From: Gibbula magus
Lineage: Eukaryota; Mollusca; Gastropoda; Trochida; Trochidae
DNA: 64,000 nt
Direction of reading: 5' to 3'
NCBI GenBank assembly: GCA_936450465.1
Contig: OW388305.1
Location: 41,678,687 to 41,742,686 of the forward strand
Both the position numbers and the translations under genes were made by a program. Positions 1 through 13,200 of the stretch are shown here, one piece after another. How positions within the stretch are numbered: the stretch's first letter is position 1; each line of letters starts with the position of its first letter. The notes below the pieces were generated by a model. It was given only the letters and a program-made list of their open reading frames with translations, was not told where the DNA came from and did not search any database.

Positions 1-122
1 GTGAACATAAATGATGCCTGGGAGTATAATTACACCTTCATCAGGTGAAATGTGTGTACCGGTACACAACATTTAAACAGAATATTTATAATGGTGAGGA
101 TATTCTGTATATATATATATAG

Positions 123-953
123 AACATCATACTTGTGCATTTGGATCGTTTGTATTGAACGAGAAGATGTCATGGAAGCGGAGGAACAACGAGTTCGAAG
201 AACGAGTTGTTCCTCTGCTTCCATGACAGCTTCGAGTACCCCTTTTTATTAGCAAATTGGTAAACAAATAAAATTGCATAAATTTACTGGGACGTTTACT
301 GCTGCGTATTGATACACGGACGGTTACTTGACCAGCACGACTCACGATTTGATGTCTTAATAGTATCTTTATTTTCTCATTTGTCAGCCCAATAGAGCTT
401 TAAGTGAAAGTTTCTTCAGTGTGGTAATATAATTAAACCATCAAATTTGCTTTACTATCATTTAATTATAAAGAACTGAAAATAAGAAACAACATTCAGG
501 CTTCCGTCCGTCGTACTTCTTTCGAATGACGTAACCATGGTTATGACGTCACAATGGTAAACGGTTGTGACGTCACAGTGACGCAGCATCGCTAGCGAAG
601 CTTTCGGCAATGCTTTCAATTCCCCTTATACTTTGCGCTTTTCTGCCTTGTTAATGCTAATATTTGAGTAACATTTTCCCTGATTGTGCTGTTAATATTA
701 GGTCTAAATCCAAGCTGATACTTTAATCAACTGAAAAAATACTAGCACTGTTATTAAAACATAAATTCCGGAGATTGAATTGGGAAAACATTGAAAAGTA
801 CGGAAAATTCCGAGAAATGCCGAAGTTTAGAGAAAGTAGAATCGTCAGCCGTGCAATACGGAATTCACCGTGCAATACGGAAATCGACCAAGGAAACCGT
901 ATTGCACCCCTGTATTACTATCTTTAATATGTTTACATGGGTATATAATAAAA
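123..953. mobile_element. Family A foldback element, copy 1
   Basis: Matches 16110-16951 in reverse complement. It begins AACATCATACTTGTGCATTT, runs into a palindrome centred near 203, then a body with two TGACGTCA sites (544-551 and 568-575) and repeated GTGCAATACGGAAT motifs near 870. The distal right arm of the palindrome, about 42 bp, is missing relative to copy 2. No protein is encoded. The inner limit is approximate. Confidence 0.75.
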
Positions 954-1182
954 TTGTTCCCCACCTTGTTATACCCAATATTCAGCCTGATGAAGGAGTA
1001 AGCATATACTTAGAAACATTGTATGTTCACAAGCCTAAGATATTTGTAACTTTAATCAACTTGTGATATCAGAAGACACTTGGGTGAGATTCTCTATATA
1101 TTCACTATTGCAAAAGTAATATGAAATTCAATTCCTTGGTAATTGAAAATCGAAGATGAATATGAGAGTAGAGCAGACATAC

Positions 1183-1279
1183 CCCTGTAAGTTTTGACGA
1201 ACACTTCTTCCCCCTCCCCCTGTCTTGACGAGGGCAGCTCCTTCAGGGCGGCCTCCAGACATCTCAGACAGTACTGCCA
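1183..1279 (-). CDS. HPS3: HPS3 exon 23 (last coding exon visible)
   Basis: 97 nt reading WQYCLRCLEAALKELPSSRQ then EEVFVKTYRG, comparable to human YQLYLSSLKETLSIVAVEL. Acceptor GCCTCCCCAG, donor AGGG|GTATGT (phase 1). Reading through would add 31 residues before a TAG at about 1090 and would lack the family's LPYLLYC tail. I therefore expect one more exon upstream of position 1; read-through to the TAG is the alternative ending. Confidence 0.8.
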
Positions 1280-4200
1280 CTGGGGAGGCAATGTCAACAA
1301 ACGTAAAATGGAAATTCTTTTCATCAAGGTGATGTTGCTTCACAGATTTCATTTTTTCAAGCTGATCAAATACTTTCATTGCTATTGTGATTATCACACC
1401 AGTCCTTCATAACCCTAAGACAAATCGTGAACATCTGGTCACAGTGGTGTAGTGGCGTAGTGGTTAGCGTTCTTGCCCCCACCCCAAAGGCCCAGGTTCG
1501 AATCCTGTTCGAAACACCAAAACTTTTTGACCTCGATCTCATACTGTGTTGTGTCCCTGGGCAAGGCACTTCATCCACATGGCACTCAGTCCACCCAGCT
1601 GTTAAAATGGGTACCTGAACACAGGAAGTACGGACCTATACGGTCACATGGAGCGCTTAGTAGCGGCACCGAAAGTACAATTCCTTCAGGGTAATAATGT
1701 ACCGCCACTCAACAGCATTGCGTTGGATATTTTGGATAAATTATTCTTATTATTAAATACAATTAGTAACATCAGACTATTATAATAGGAAATCACGGGA
1801 CAGGAAGCTATAGATATGGACATCAAGAACAGGAAGTGGACCTGGATCCGCTATACACTTAGAGGACCTGAAAACAGCATCAACAGACAGGCCCTAACAT
1901 AAAATCCACACTGGAGAAAGGTAGATGCAACTCCAATTTTTTAGTCTAATGTCTTTATTTTTATCCAATACCACAATCTCTCGGGTATAAGACCACATCA
2001 AAGCCTAAGACCACATCCACTTTTCAGAGGGTTGTCCTGGTTGGGGTTATTTTCAGGTTATAGCCCACCCCCAATTTTGCTAGATGTTCCATGGTCATAC
2101 ATTACATATATCTATAATATCATTTTAAGTTAAGTGTCAAAAACCTACATAGAACCTAATCTGACTGTCTGAGGGTCTCCAGTATGAATTTTCATCTGAG
2201 TTGGGGTCTCTCCCTTCTAAAAGCCCACCCCAATCTTTTCAAGATGTTTTTTTGCCTGGCTTTCTGGTCTTATACCCGAGAGAATACGGTTAACATTGTA
2301 CTACATTTTGCTTACCGGGTATACTGTAATCATATTATATTTCCCGCAGTGCAATTTTTGCACAAAGTCGAAAATAAACATATTCGGATAGTTGATTTTT
2401 CACACATTCCGCGTCATAAAAAAAATAATATCTTAACTGATATTCCAATCACAACACACAACAGAAATGTGATCATCAAAGGCAGCGACTAACTGAATCT
2501 AGAGCTCTTCCAATTACTTGTGTCAACATATATCATCACGTGACACATCAGTGATCCTGTCGGACAATATGCTCAATGTGACCATCCCCTTGCTTCAATC
2601 AACTCAATCACTGTTTGTTATTTGTCTTTTATTTCTTTCAAATTCGTTATTTTTCGGGGATGATCATTTGTTCAAAATAATTTTTTAATAAGCACAAAAA
2701 TTAATACAGCACAAAATATAATACGATTACAATAACACATGACTGACAAGTGCCCAGCGCACAGGGGAAGGAACTCTAGTCCGCTGATTGCGCAATAACC
2801 TTTGACCAATCAATCTGGATGCTGTATCGCTCATTTAAGAATACCGTCTTATCAGAACAAAGGCAACATGGAAAATATGAGTTGTGTTACCTCCATGAGG
2901 AGCGAATAAAAAATGGTAAATAAACGTTTTTCTCATTACAAACAGGTACTTGACATGTACTAGACCACCTGTATGCTGGTGTTTTCATATCCATGAAAAA
3001 CGGGGATGTCAAGCCTGTGAATCTTAATATTGCCGACTTGCCTTTCATCATTGATTGTCTATTTTTAGATAGTTCCTAGATCATTGCGCAGATTTATGTG
3101 GGGTTGCAACCCAGGGTATGAAAGTGGAGAAAAGCATGTATGTTTTACCCTGGAACAGGATGATGTTAAAGGGGCTGTAGCACATTTTTTGACAATTTTA
3201 ATTTTTTCAAATTTCCCATTTATAATGATATTTTATGTCCTTTTTATTTACTTAAGAGGGTAAAACATCTTATTACACAAACCAATTATCCGTAGTGGAA
3301 ATAAGGATGTTGCGTATAAAGCAAAAATTGCATGGCGGCCATATTAATGTGAACACATTTTATTATTTCGAATAACAAAAACGATTCCAATGGCTTTAAT
3401 GAACCATGTACACTCAGAAGGGGTGTTTTACTATTAGTGACATTATTTTTCTAATTCATTTCATCAACTTATTTGAGCGAAAAAACGTGCTACTGCCCCT
3501 TTAACCTTTCATACCTTTTCCTTCTCTGTCTTGTACGTAGAAGAAGCAAACAGAGGGACGAGGGACGGATATCGGTCGATGAAGAACTCTGTCGCCTGCT
3601 TCCAGTCCAGCAGACGCGTACACAGCAGCCATATTGAATCCCAGCCTGCTAGGTCCGGTTCTGACTGGATCAGCTGACAGACACGCTGACACAGCTCGTG
3701 GGGCGTCTGATCCCAGCACAGAAGTGACTGGGGAGAATGAAAATAATTTCAGATTTAACTTTTGGAACTATTAACATGTGGAGTAAATCCTGTAAAATAA
3801 GGAATGAACAGACTTCTGGGTCATAATGCAGACATCCTCGGTTACCCAGGGTTTTATATATGCTCATTTTCTCTCCCCTATATCACCTCTGGGACACTTT
3901 ATCAGAGTAATCTGTACTCAAATTACCCGCCGTTGGTCGGCGTGAGCAAATCAAAACGCTACGCAGCTTGGACCTGCGAGCCAATGACAATTCATATCAC
4001 TTCGTTGCAAAGCACGCGAGGTCATTTTGTTAGTCATCCGTCACCGGTTATCTCCCTTGACCATTTCCGTCTTTTCCTATTGAGCATTTTCTTTGGTTAC
4101 TGACTTCATCACGCCGGCCAAGGGCGGGTAATTTTAGTACAGATTTCTCTGATGAAGTGTCCTAGGGGTGATATAGCGGAAAGTAACGGAGCATATATAA

Positions 4201-7200
4201 AACCCTGGGTAACCGAGGATGGATGCAGAAAGCCATAAGGTAACCTAATGGTAATGTTCCAGGATGACAGGTTAAACTTTCTGGTAGTGTTGAGGATTGT
4301 TTTAAGGAACAACACCCTGAATATAAGCACTGACAGACATTATCTTCCAACACGGAAAATGGGGTCAAGGTGACCTTTTGACCAAGGTTCCAGTGCACAA
4401 AGATGGCACTAATGTTAACCGTAGAGTTAAGGTTGCTTTGTCCAATGGCACCAGGCGGTTGGTTGTTGCACAAAGCAATCTTAGCATTTAGGTTAACCTT
4501 AATGCAACCCAGGACCCAGGACCCAGTGCAAATTTACTCTAACAAGATTCACAACATATTTTCAATCAAGTTTTAATCAAAAACTAATTTAATCTTAATT
4601 CAAGAGCAGCAAAAAGAAAATTTTGATGCCGTTTATTTTACAAATAACCCAGACAGGAGGTGATAGGGAAAACTTGTACTGGAACTCCAAGTTAATTTTA
4701 AAGGTATATTCATCGTCTTCATATTCTCCAGACAATTTTACCTGTAGTTTAAGCAGGTCCTCATTGCAGAAGCAACAAGGACAGCGTGTCTCCCCTGAGT
4801 CTGACCGACTGACCACACGGACCGGCAGACTGCCACCAGACCCGCTCTGTAAACTGAGGTGCTGACACGGTCGGGTCATGGACTGGGGACCGGAAAACGG
4901 ACACAGACTGTCCAGCCATAGAAACCTACCGGCATAGTGACCACTGCCAGCTGGCGGCTACAAGACATATATAATAATAATCATTAGAAAGACATGTCAT
5001 TTAGATAGTGGTTAATTTGGGATAACACTACCTTCCATAATAAAATTCTTGTTCTTTTTCGGGCTTTTTTGGTATGGTTAGTGCTAGCGACAGTTGCCTC
5101 TCTGAGGGTGTGGGTTCAAATCCTGCAAGGGACTCAGCCCGAGAAAGTACAAGAATTTGTACTATTGAAGGTAGTCTTCTCCCAAATATAACCATGTTAA
5201 TAATAATCATGATAGTTTATTTATAACCGTAATTTGGACATCCTGAATAACCGAACTGGATTACTGGCAAAATTGTACCACCGGTTTCTTTAACACTGGC
5301 GCAGTATAATCCGCAATCAAATACCATTGAATATAACACTTGTACCTTGATGCGTTTCTGATCTTAGTAATGCACATGACTTTTACTTAGCCAATCAGCG
5401 ACTTGGCTTGAAAGCCATCGGACAAACTTGAGTTGACCTACGAAACATCACATTCAAAGAAGACCTCTGATTGGCTGAATTTATTGAAGGTGAAAAGTCA
5501 CAGTGAGGGTCTCCTAACATGACCTCTGATTGGCTGAATTAAGTGAAGGTGAAAGGTCACTGTGAAGGTCACCTGGTAAGACCCCTGCGGATACTTCTCT
5601 TCAATCTCATCTAAATCAGATCAAACAAAACAGTTGTAACTCCCTGCATTTCCGATCTGAGTACTACACCAAAGAGGTCGTGTCAGGTGACCTTTTACTC
5701 TAGCCAATCAGTGACACGGCTAGAAAAACATCAGACTGACTTCAGTTGACATATGAAACACAACATTCAATGCCATATCTAAGAAGGTCTCTGATTGGCT
5801 GAAGTCACAGTCACTGTGAAGGTCACCTGACACGACCTCTGAGGAGTAGTACTCAGATCGACGTCTATCTGATTTAAATGAGATTGATATTAACATTGCC
5901 AAAAAGGGAAGTCAGTAACCATCCAATCACACCACTTCATTTTACCAAACGTTGTTTCTGTGGTCAAGTGAATGTTTCAAACTTGGTTTTTCAGGTAATT
6001 TTGCTTATATATCAAGAACTAACATAAGATGTGTCTTACTCACCATCTGGAATTGCTGAGGAAGATGTAACTGTCGTGAGATGAGTGGAGCACCGTGGAT
6101 GGTTCGGTGTATGTAGATCTCGCTCAACAGTTGCTGTGATAAGGGTCAATAGGTCAAAATTTGGTAAATTTAGAAATAATTTGTAGTCATGAAAATGCAT
6201 TTATAAAAGTGCTTTCAACTTCATAACTTAAGTTAATGTTATAGATAGATACAATGAACATATCTATTCTGTTTCCGAAATCTAAGTATACATACAAAAG
6301 GGGTAACATAATGTTTGAGATATAGAGGATACTAAACGACAAGTAACACCATTTTCATTAAACAAATTAATGAGCGAAAGTGAGTATGATACCAAATCAT
6401 TCAGGAGATTAATAAAAATGGTAATGTATGGAACAAAGTTTAGTTTTCTGTTTACTACCTGCCCAAATGTATTGCCGACAGTGTACTGAACAGAACAGAA
6501 TTTTTAAAAGGGGGGGAGGGGGGCGGGGGGGGTCCACCAATGGAAAAGGGGGTCAAAAGTTTCTTCCCCCATACCCGCCCATGCAAAAATCCAGACCCCC
6601 CCGAACCAACCCTCCCCCCCCCCCCCTGGATCCGCCACTGCTGAAACTAAGACTTCCACGAGTCATGTACCATTGTGATGGCGGCACGACCATTGTGATG
6701 TCACAACTGTACAATATTGGGATGTCATACTTTCAGTGGTACCACACTAGATTAATATTGCCGTATAAATATTACACTGCAGTATTTTCTTCAGCTGAGT
6801 AATAAAACCAAATTATCAACACGCAAGTTATTACCGGTATGTCCAAAGTTAAAGAACTGAACTCTGATTTATGTATTCCACTTTTAAATGCCCTGCCAAG
6901 ACTTGAAATCATGTTTAGAAAATTATTCTTGAAATAAAAAAAGATGTCTCTTTTATGATAGATAATTAACCTGTGATGAAAAGTTTAATGTGATGGCTAA
7001 AATTTTTCATATGATGAAGTAATCGATATTGAACATTACGAAATAAAGTTATGAAAAACAACACAAAAGTCACACTTACAACAGCTTCTTCAAAGATATA
7101 TTGCCTTTTAATGTCTGAAGCAAAACAACATTGACATGATTAAACATTACACCTTAGTAAAGGTTATTTTGTAATAGGAGCCCCGATACTAAAACAATGC

Positions 7201-10200
7201 CATTGTGAAAATAATTGAAGAAGTTGATCATCCACAAAGAATAGAGTTTAAGAATGTTTTAATTTCCAGCAATTAAAGGTACATCCATTGGGGTCACCTA
7301 TGCAAAATGTTATAAAAGGTGCTACTGTATTGAAAAGAGCTGACTGTTGCAAGGATGCTTCAATTTCCATCAATTAAAGGGAGAGTTCTATAGGTGAGGT
7401 GAGGCGAGATGGGGTTTAACGCCGCTTTCAAGAGTATTTCACTTATATCGCGACTGCTAGTATTATGGCAGGGAGAAAGCCTGCAACGCCATGTGGCTAT
7501 GCATTACGGTGAAACCTGCGCGCATCGGCTGGAACTAGCGAACCATGAGTGGTACTACGCTGAAATTCAGTGCAGCATTGCACCTAAACCGTACTGCGTG
7601 TAGAACAGTTCTCTACTGCAGACAAAGTTGCCGTGACCCTGGCAGGATTCGAACCCCGGACCTCTTGATCCGAAGCCGAACGTGCTAACCACTGCGCTAT
7701 CTCGAATTCTATCGGAACATCCAACATAAAGCTTTGTCTTCATTACATGAAATAGGAGAATACGCTGTATTTTTACTAAGTATTTAATATTCATAACTTT
7801 AACAATAAAACACATGGTTTTATTGAATATCCACAACGTAAAAAACAATCAGACAGAGTCGACTATATCCCCCGCCAAGAGGGGAAAGTTTAAAATATTG
7901 TGAACAAGGATTATCGAGCCAAAAGGCACATCTACAAATGATGACTGTTTAACATACCAAGTTTCATTGAGCTAGGCCTTACAGTTTTTGAATTCTGGTC
8001 AGGAAACACAATTTTAACGTATGTTTCCATGGTAGCTAAAATTAAAATTCCAAAGAAGTCAAAAACCCCAAAAGGCACATCTACACATGATGACTGTTCC
8101 ACATACCAAGTTTCATTGAGCTAGGCCTTACAGTTTTTGAGTTCTTGCACGGAAACAAAACCTGGACATACGGATGGGGGATAATAATATATCATTAGAC
8201 TAATCAACATCTTGTTATGCCATAGAGCTTTCCACACTCATAGTGCCTTTGGATGGCTTCACTTCTCATTGCTTTTAATTTTTCATAATCGATCACAATA
8301 CTTGTCAAATCGTCAAATACAAGTAATGGAATATTTTTTTAAATAGTAATTTTCTCAGTGAACAGAAATCCCGGTTTGATCTGGGATTAAAGAAAATCCT
8401 GGTTTGATGCGGGATTCGCGCATTGTATTTTTCCGATGGAACTGGAATGAAGGTTGTTGCCTATTCCCAGTCTGATAACCAGGATACACCAGGATACACC
8501 GGGATCCCAGTGAAATCCAAGTTTTTTTCTCACTGGGGAAAAATAGGTTCCTTAGTCAAATGTTTTCACTTGATTGTGTTATAAGTATAAATGGCTGACA
8601 TTCCCGGTAGAACAGTCACTTTAAGAATTTTCCCATTGTAGTCGAGGGTTACACCTGTGACTCACCGCTAACGAGTATCTCCAGGTAGTCCTTGATGTGT
8701 GTGTTGTTGTACATCTTCTCTCCGGCCTGGTTCTGTACAACAAGAAACATTGATATAACATTCATTTAAGCAAAGGAGACAGAACTAGGACGATAGAATG
8801 AATGAGATAGAACGAACCAGATAGAATGAGAGAGATACATTGATGAACATAGAATGAAGGACATAGAATGAGGAGATAGAACGCAGGAGATAGAATGAGG
8901 AGATAGAACATGGGAGGTAGAATGAGGAGATAGAACGTGGGAGATAGAATGAGGAGATAGAACGTGGGAGATAGAATGAGGAGATAGAACGTGGGAGATA
9001 GAATGAGGAGATAGAACGTGGGAGATAGAATGAGGAGATAGAACGTGGAAGATAGAATGAGGAGATAGAACGAGTAGAAAGAAAGGACCGACCTGTAAGA
9101 GTCGGAGGGCCACTTCGAGGGTGAGGACACTTCTATCAAACAGCTCCACAAGGAGGTGCAGGAATGTACTGGGACGGTGTTGTCTCATCAACTGTAAACA
9201 ACAGATACATTTGAAGGACATTTAGAAGCGGAATAAATCACGAAGATGAACTAAGATTTCTAGAGCTCTATTCACATCCTTTTTTATCAAACTCATTGTT
9301 TCCGTATTTCCTCTAAGTGCCTAGGTGTTGTTATGGCGTTATGTGGCACACTCAAAGTTTTTTTAGAGGCCCTGCGGATATTGAAGTAAATTTGGTACAC
9401 ACTTTTTCCATAATTCACTGAAGTTTATGAAGTTGACATCCAGATGCCTTGAATGTCTTATCAAATGGATTGTATTTATTGTATGAAATAAGCTACAAAA
9501 ACTGAACTAGTGACAATGAATGGCTTCACCTTTCATTGTTTTAATTTTTGAATGAATATGTGCGACTCTTCATCAAATTGTTAATCCTATAGTCATCAAA
9601 ATATTTCCTTGGTAATATGGTTCAACTGGATTGTGTTAATCATATATTAATATATGTGTAAACAGGAATATCCTCTCAAATTTCCACAAAAAATTATTAA
9701 GCTGAATGTGAAAAGACTTCAGTCATTGCTTACCATGCCTTGTAATCAATGATCATTAATGTAAAATATCATCTTAGCTATATCTTATAGTTTTTGTACT
9801 TCTTGTAGTTCTTGTACTTCTTGCTGTTACATAATTCCTAATAGTAGGACTAGATTTGAGCTAAAATTATACCTCCGAAAAATTTATACCATTACAGTAT
9901 TTGATGATAATTGATATAATAAAGTAAGTAATAAAATATTTTCACCTGAGCAAGAGGAGTGAACTCTGCATAGTCTCGGTGGATTAAGTTCGGATGAACA
10001 GCGCACATCAGAATTAAACTCTTCTGTAAGATGAAAGGTGATGTTAAGATAACCCGCTTATAACAACCTAGTTTGTTTTAATCTCCAGAACAAAAAGAAA
10101 CAAATTTAAGTATCTATCCTTAAATAAATCTTAAAGGGGCTGTAGCACGTTTTTTGAAAAATTTATTTTTTCAAATTTCTTATTTATAATGATAGTTTGT

Positions 10201-13200
10201 GTCATTTATATTTACTTTAGCGGGTAAAACATATTATTTCACAAACTAATTAGCCGTAGTAGTAATGACAGTGTTGCATATAAAGCCAATATTGCATGGC
10301 GGCCATTTTATTGTGAACACATTTTATTATTTCGAATGACAAAAACGATTCCCATAACTTTACTGAGCCATGTACACTCATTTTAAACTTGATTTTCCAA
10401 AGAGAGAAGGGTGTTGTATTATTGGTGAAATTATTTTTCAAATACATTTCATCGACTTATTTGAGGGAAAAAACGTGGTACTGCCCCTTTAAAGACTGAA
10501 GATGGAAGACTAAAATAATGAGTTTTACAATTAGCTGTATGTTTCTTTTCAGACACCCATGATAGATTGGACCTTTAAAGGCGCTGTAGCACATTTTAAT
10601 TTTTTCAAACTTCCCATTTATAAAGATAGTTGTCATTTTTATTTACTTTACATCTCATATTACACAAACCATTTATCCGTATTGGTAATAACGGTGTTGC
10701 ATCTAAAGTTGCATGGCGGCGATTTTATTGTGAACACATTTTATCATTTCGAATGACAAAAACGATTCCCATGGCGTTATTGAACCATGTACACTCATTT
10801 GTAACTTGATTTTCCGAAGAGAGAAGCGTGTTTTACTATTGGTGACTCATCGACTTATTTGAGCCAAAAAACGTCCTACAGCGCCTTTAACAGATTTCCT
10901 ACATTGTTGACTGGTTCATCTAATGAAATATCCCATTCTAAATAAAATCAACAATATTCCTAGGATTAAAACACACAAAATAATGCATCTACCAGGATAC
11001 AAAGAGGATATCCGTCTTTTCTTGACTAATACTATGTTTATCTCATCAAGTGAGGTAGAAAGGTTATATTTTCACGAGTGGCGCAGCCACGAGTGAAAAC
11101 ATATACCGGTAACTATTCTACCTCACGAGATGAGATAAACATGGTATTTGTCAAGAATTGACGGATATTCTATTTATTATATGATATTATCCATGTAATT
11201 ATGTCCGAAAAGGGTTGTTTTCACGCCAATCGGCCGCAAGGAACAGCCCGTCACCACAGTAACACTGTGACGTCATAAGCCAAATCGCCGCGCGAGACCA
11301 TTGTTTTATGACGTCAGATTATATCAGTCACCGTTCGCAGTGAAAATATAAGTTATTTTCACTGTAGCTTGATAGACAGTTTATTTCACTGATAAATCCC
11401 AGTATTTCACTTCTCATCATATAATAAAAGCTCATATTATTTGAGGGTTTCCTCTCAACATAGTCACATAAGTGTCCCTATACTCAGATTTTCTTACACA
11501 AGTTCAGTTAACCAATCACAAGTGCTGTAACAAAAGCCTTTGGTGCAAGAAGGTAAGGGCAAGTAACTCCAGGCAGCCATCCTTTAGTCTGTTTCCGTAG
11601 CATTAAGAATATCTTAATGAATGATTCTGAATGTGTTCAAAATGGTTATCGTTTAAAAACTATGATGTGATGGACCATATAATGACTGGGTTTTGTCTGC
11701 ACTAGAATGGTGCGAACATGCACCTATAAGGGTGTCCTCAGAACCTGTAGAGAGGAATCTACAGAACCCGTTTTATCCTGGTAGATGCACTATATTTGGC
11801 AGATTTTATCTCAGGGAAGGGTCATTTCGATAAGACTGAACTATCAAGCATACATTCCTATCACCAAACAAAAAAGGGATACAGGCAATAAGTGAAAAAA
11901 TGTTCTCTAACTAATTAATTCTTAGACAGACATTTAGATGGGATAGAGAGGGATTACTGTCAACTAAAAACAATGCATTCAATGCAATAAAGAAGTTGTT
12001 AATCCATAGAATCACAACTAGCATGTCACGGAGTCACTGACCTCTTTGATTCCAGCAAGAGCGGTCCTGGCAGCATCAAGGTCAACCAGGAGAAGGTCAA
12101 GCTTCACCATTGCAAGAAGGTCAAGGTCACTTGAAACAAAGGGCAATAACTCAAACAAAATTTTTGAAAAAAGGTTTTTGTAAGAGATTTATATATTTAT
12201 CACAACAAAAAAAGATTCTGATATAAATTATGAAAAAATTTTTAATAAATTTTTACATTGAAAAATATCGAAAATTTGTTTATTAAACCTTTGGGTAATG
12301 TACACTTACATCTCAGTAAAGATGGGAGATTAATGAAATCTTTTTCCTTAAATTTTCGTATACATAATTTCCATGTAGCTCAAAACAGCAAAATGACCCT
12401 TGACCCCTACCTTGAAGTTTCATCCCTCTGACCGACATGATCCAGCCATTTTGTTAGTAGCTCCATCGCAACCTCTGTGCATGAAATTATATCTAAATGT
12501 ATCAGCCACAATTTAAAGGCGCTGTAGCAAGCCTTTCTTATTGAAATAAAGTGCTCTCACAAAATATGTAAAGAAGTGTTGCCAGTGGCTAAATAATACT
12601 CCTCAACCAATAAAAGAGTTCTAAAACGAGTTTACATGGTTCGGTTTAGCCATGCATCTTACTGATGTAGCGATACCTAAACACGTTTTGAATGTGGTAC
12701 AATGATTGAATGGTCAACCATCTTGCTGTCTGAACTCTCAAAATTGCATGAGTCCTACAAATGAATCTCTCACACTAAAGAGTTTCAAAATTGTCCCTTT
12801 CTTTTTATGGATACGGCTTATCGGCTCTTGTAATTAGTTGTCTTATCCATTAACATAACAACATACAGTATCAACTTTAACAATAAATGGCAAATATGAT
12901 AAAAATATTTGTGCAAAAGACGTGCTACAGCGCCTTTAAGGAACTGAACCTGAACTGGATTTCTTTATCAATAACACCACTGGTATAATATCAACACTTC
13001 ATAGATTTCGAAACAATCAGCGATTTTCACAACTTCTCGCACAAATTATTTCTGCTTAACTACTGAATGCATTTTTCATAATTTTTATATCACAATATTA
13101 ACACTCATTTATAACTATAATGTTATACTTCATTAGCGTTTTAAAGTCATATCTTGAAATCAAGCAAACTGTGTCTGACCTGGACTGAATGTCTGTAATC

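Noticed and set aside
8762..9221. Minus-strand open frames of 129 and 151 codons with repeated SILHVLSPH-like peptides
   Set aside because: They are translations of the 27-bp minisatellite; only the part at 9093-9191 is a real HPS3 exon, and in its own frame.
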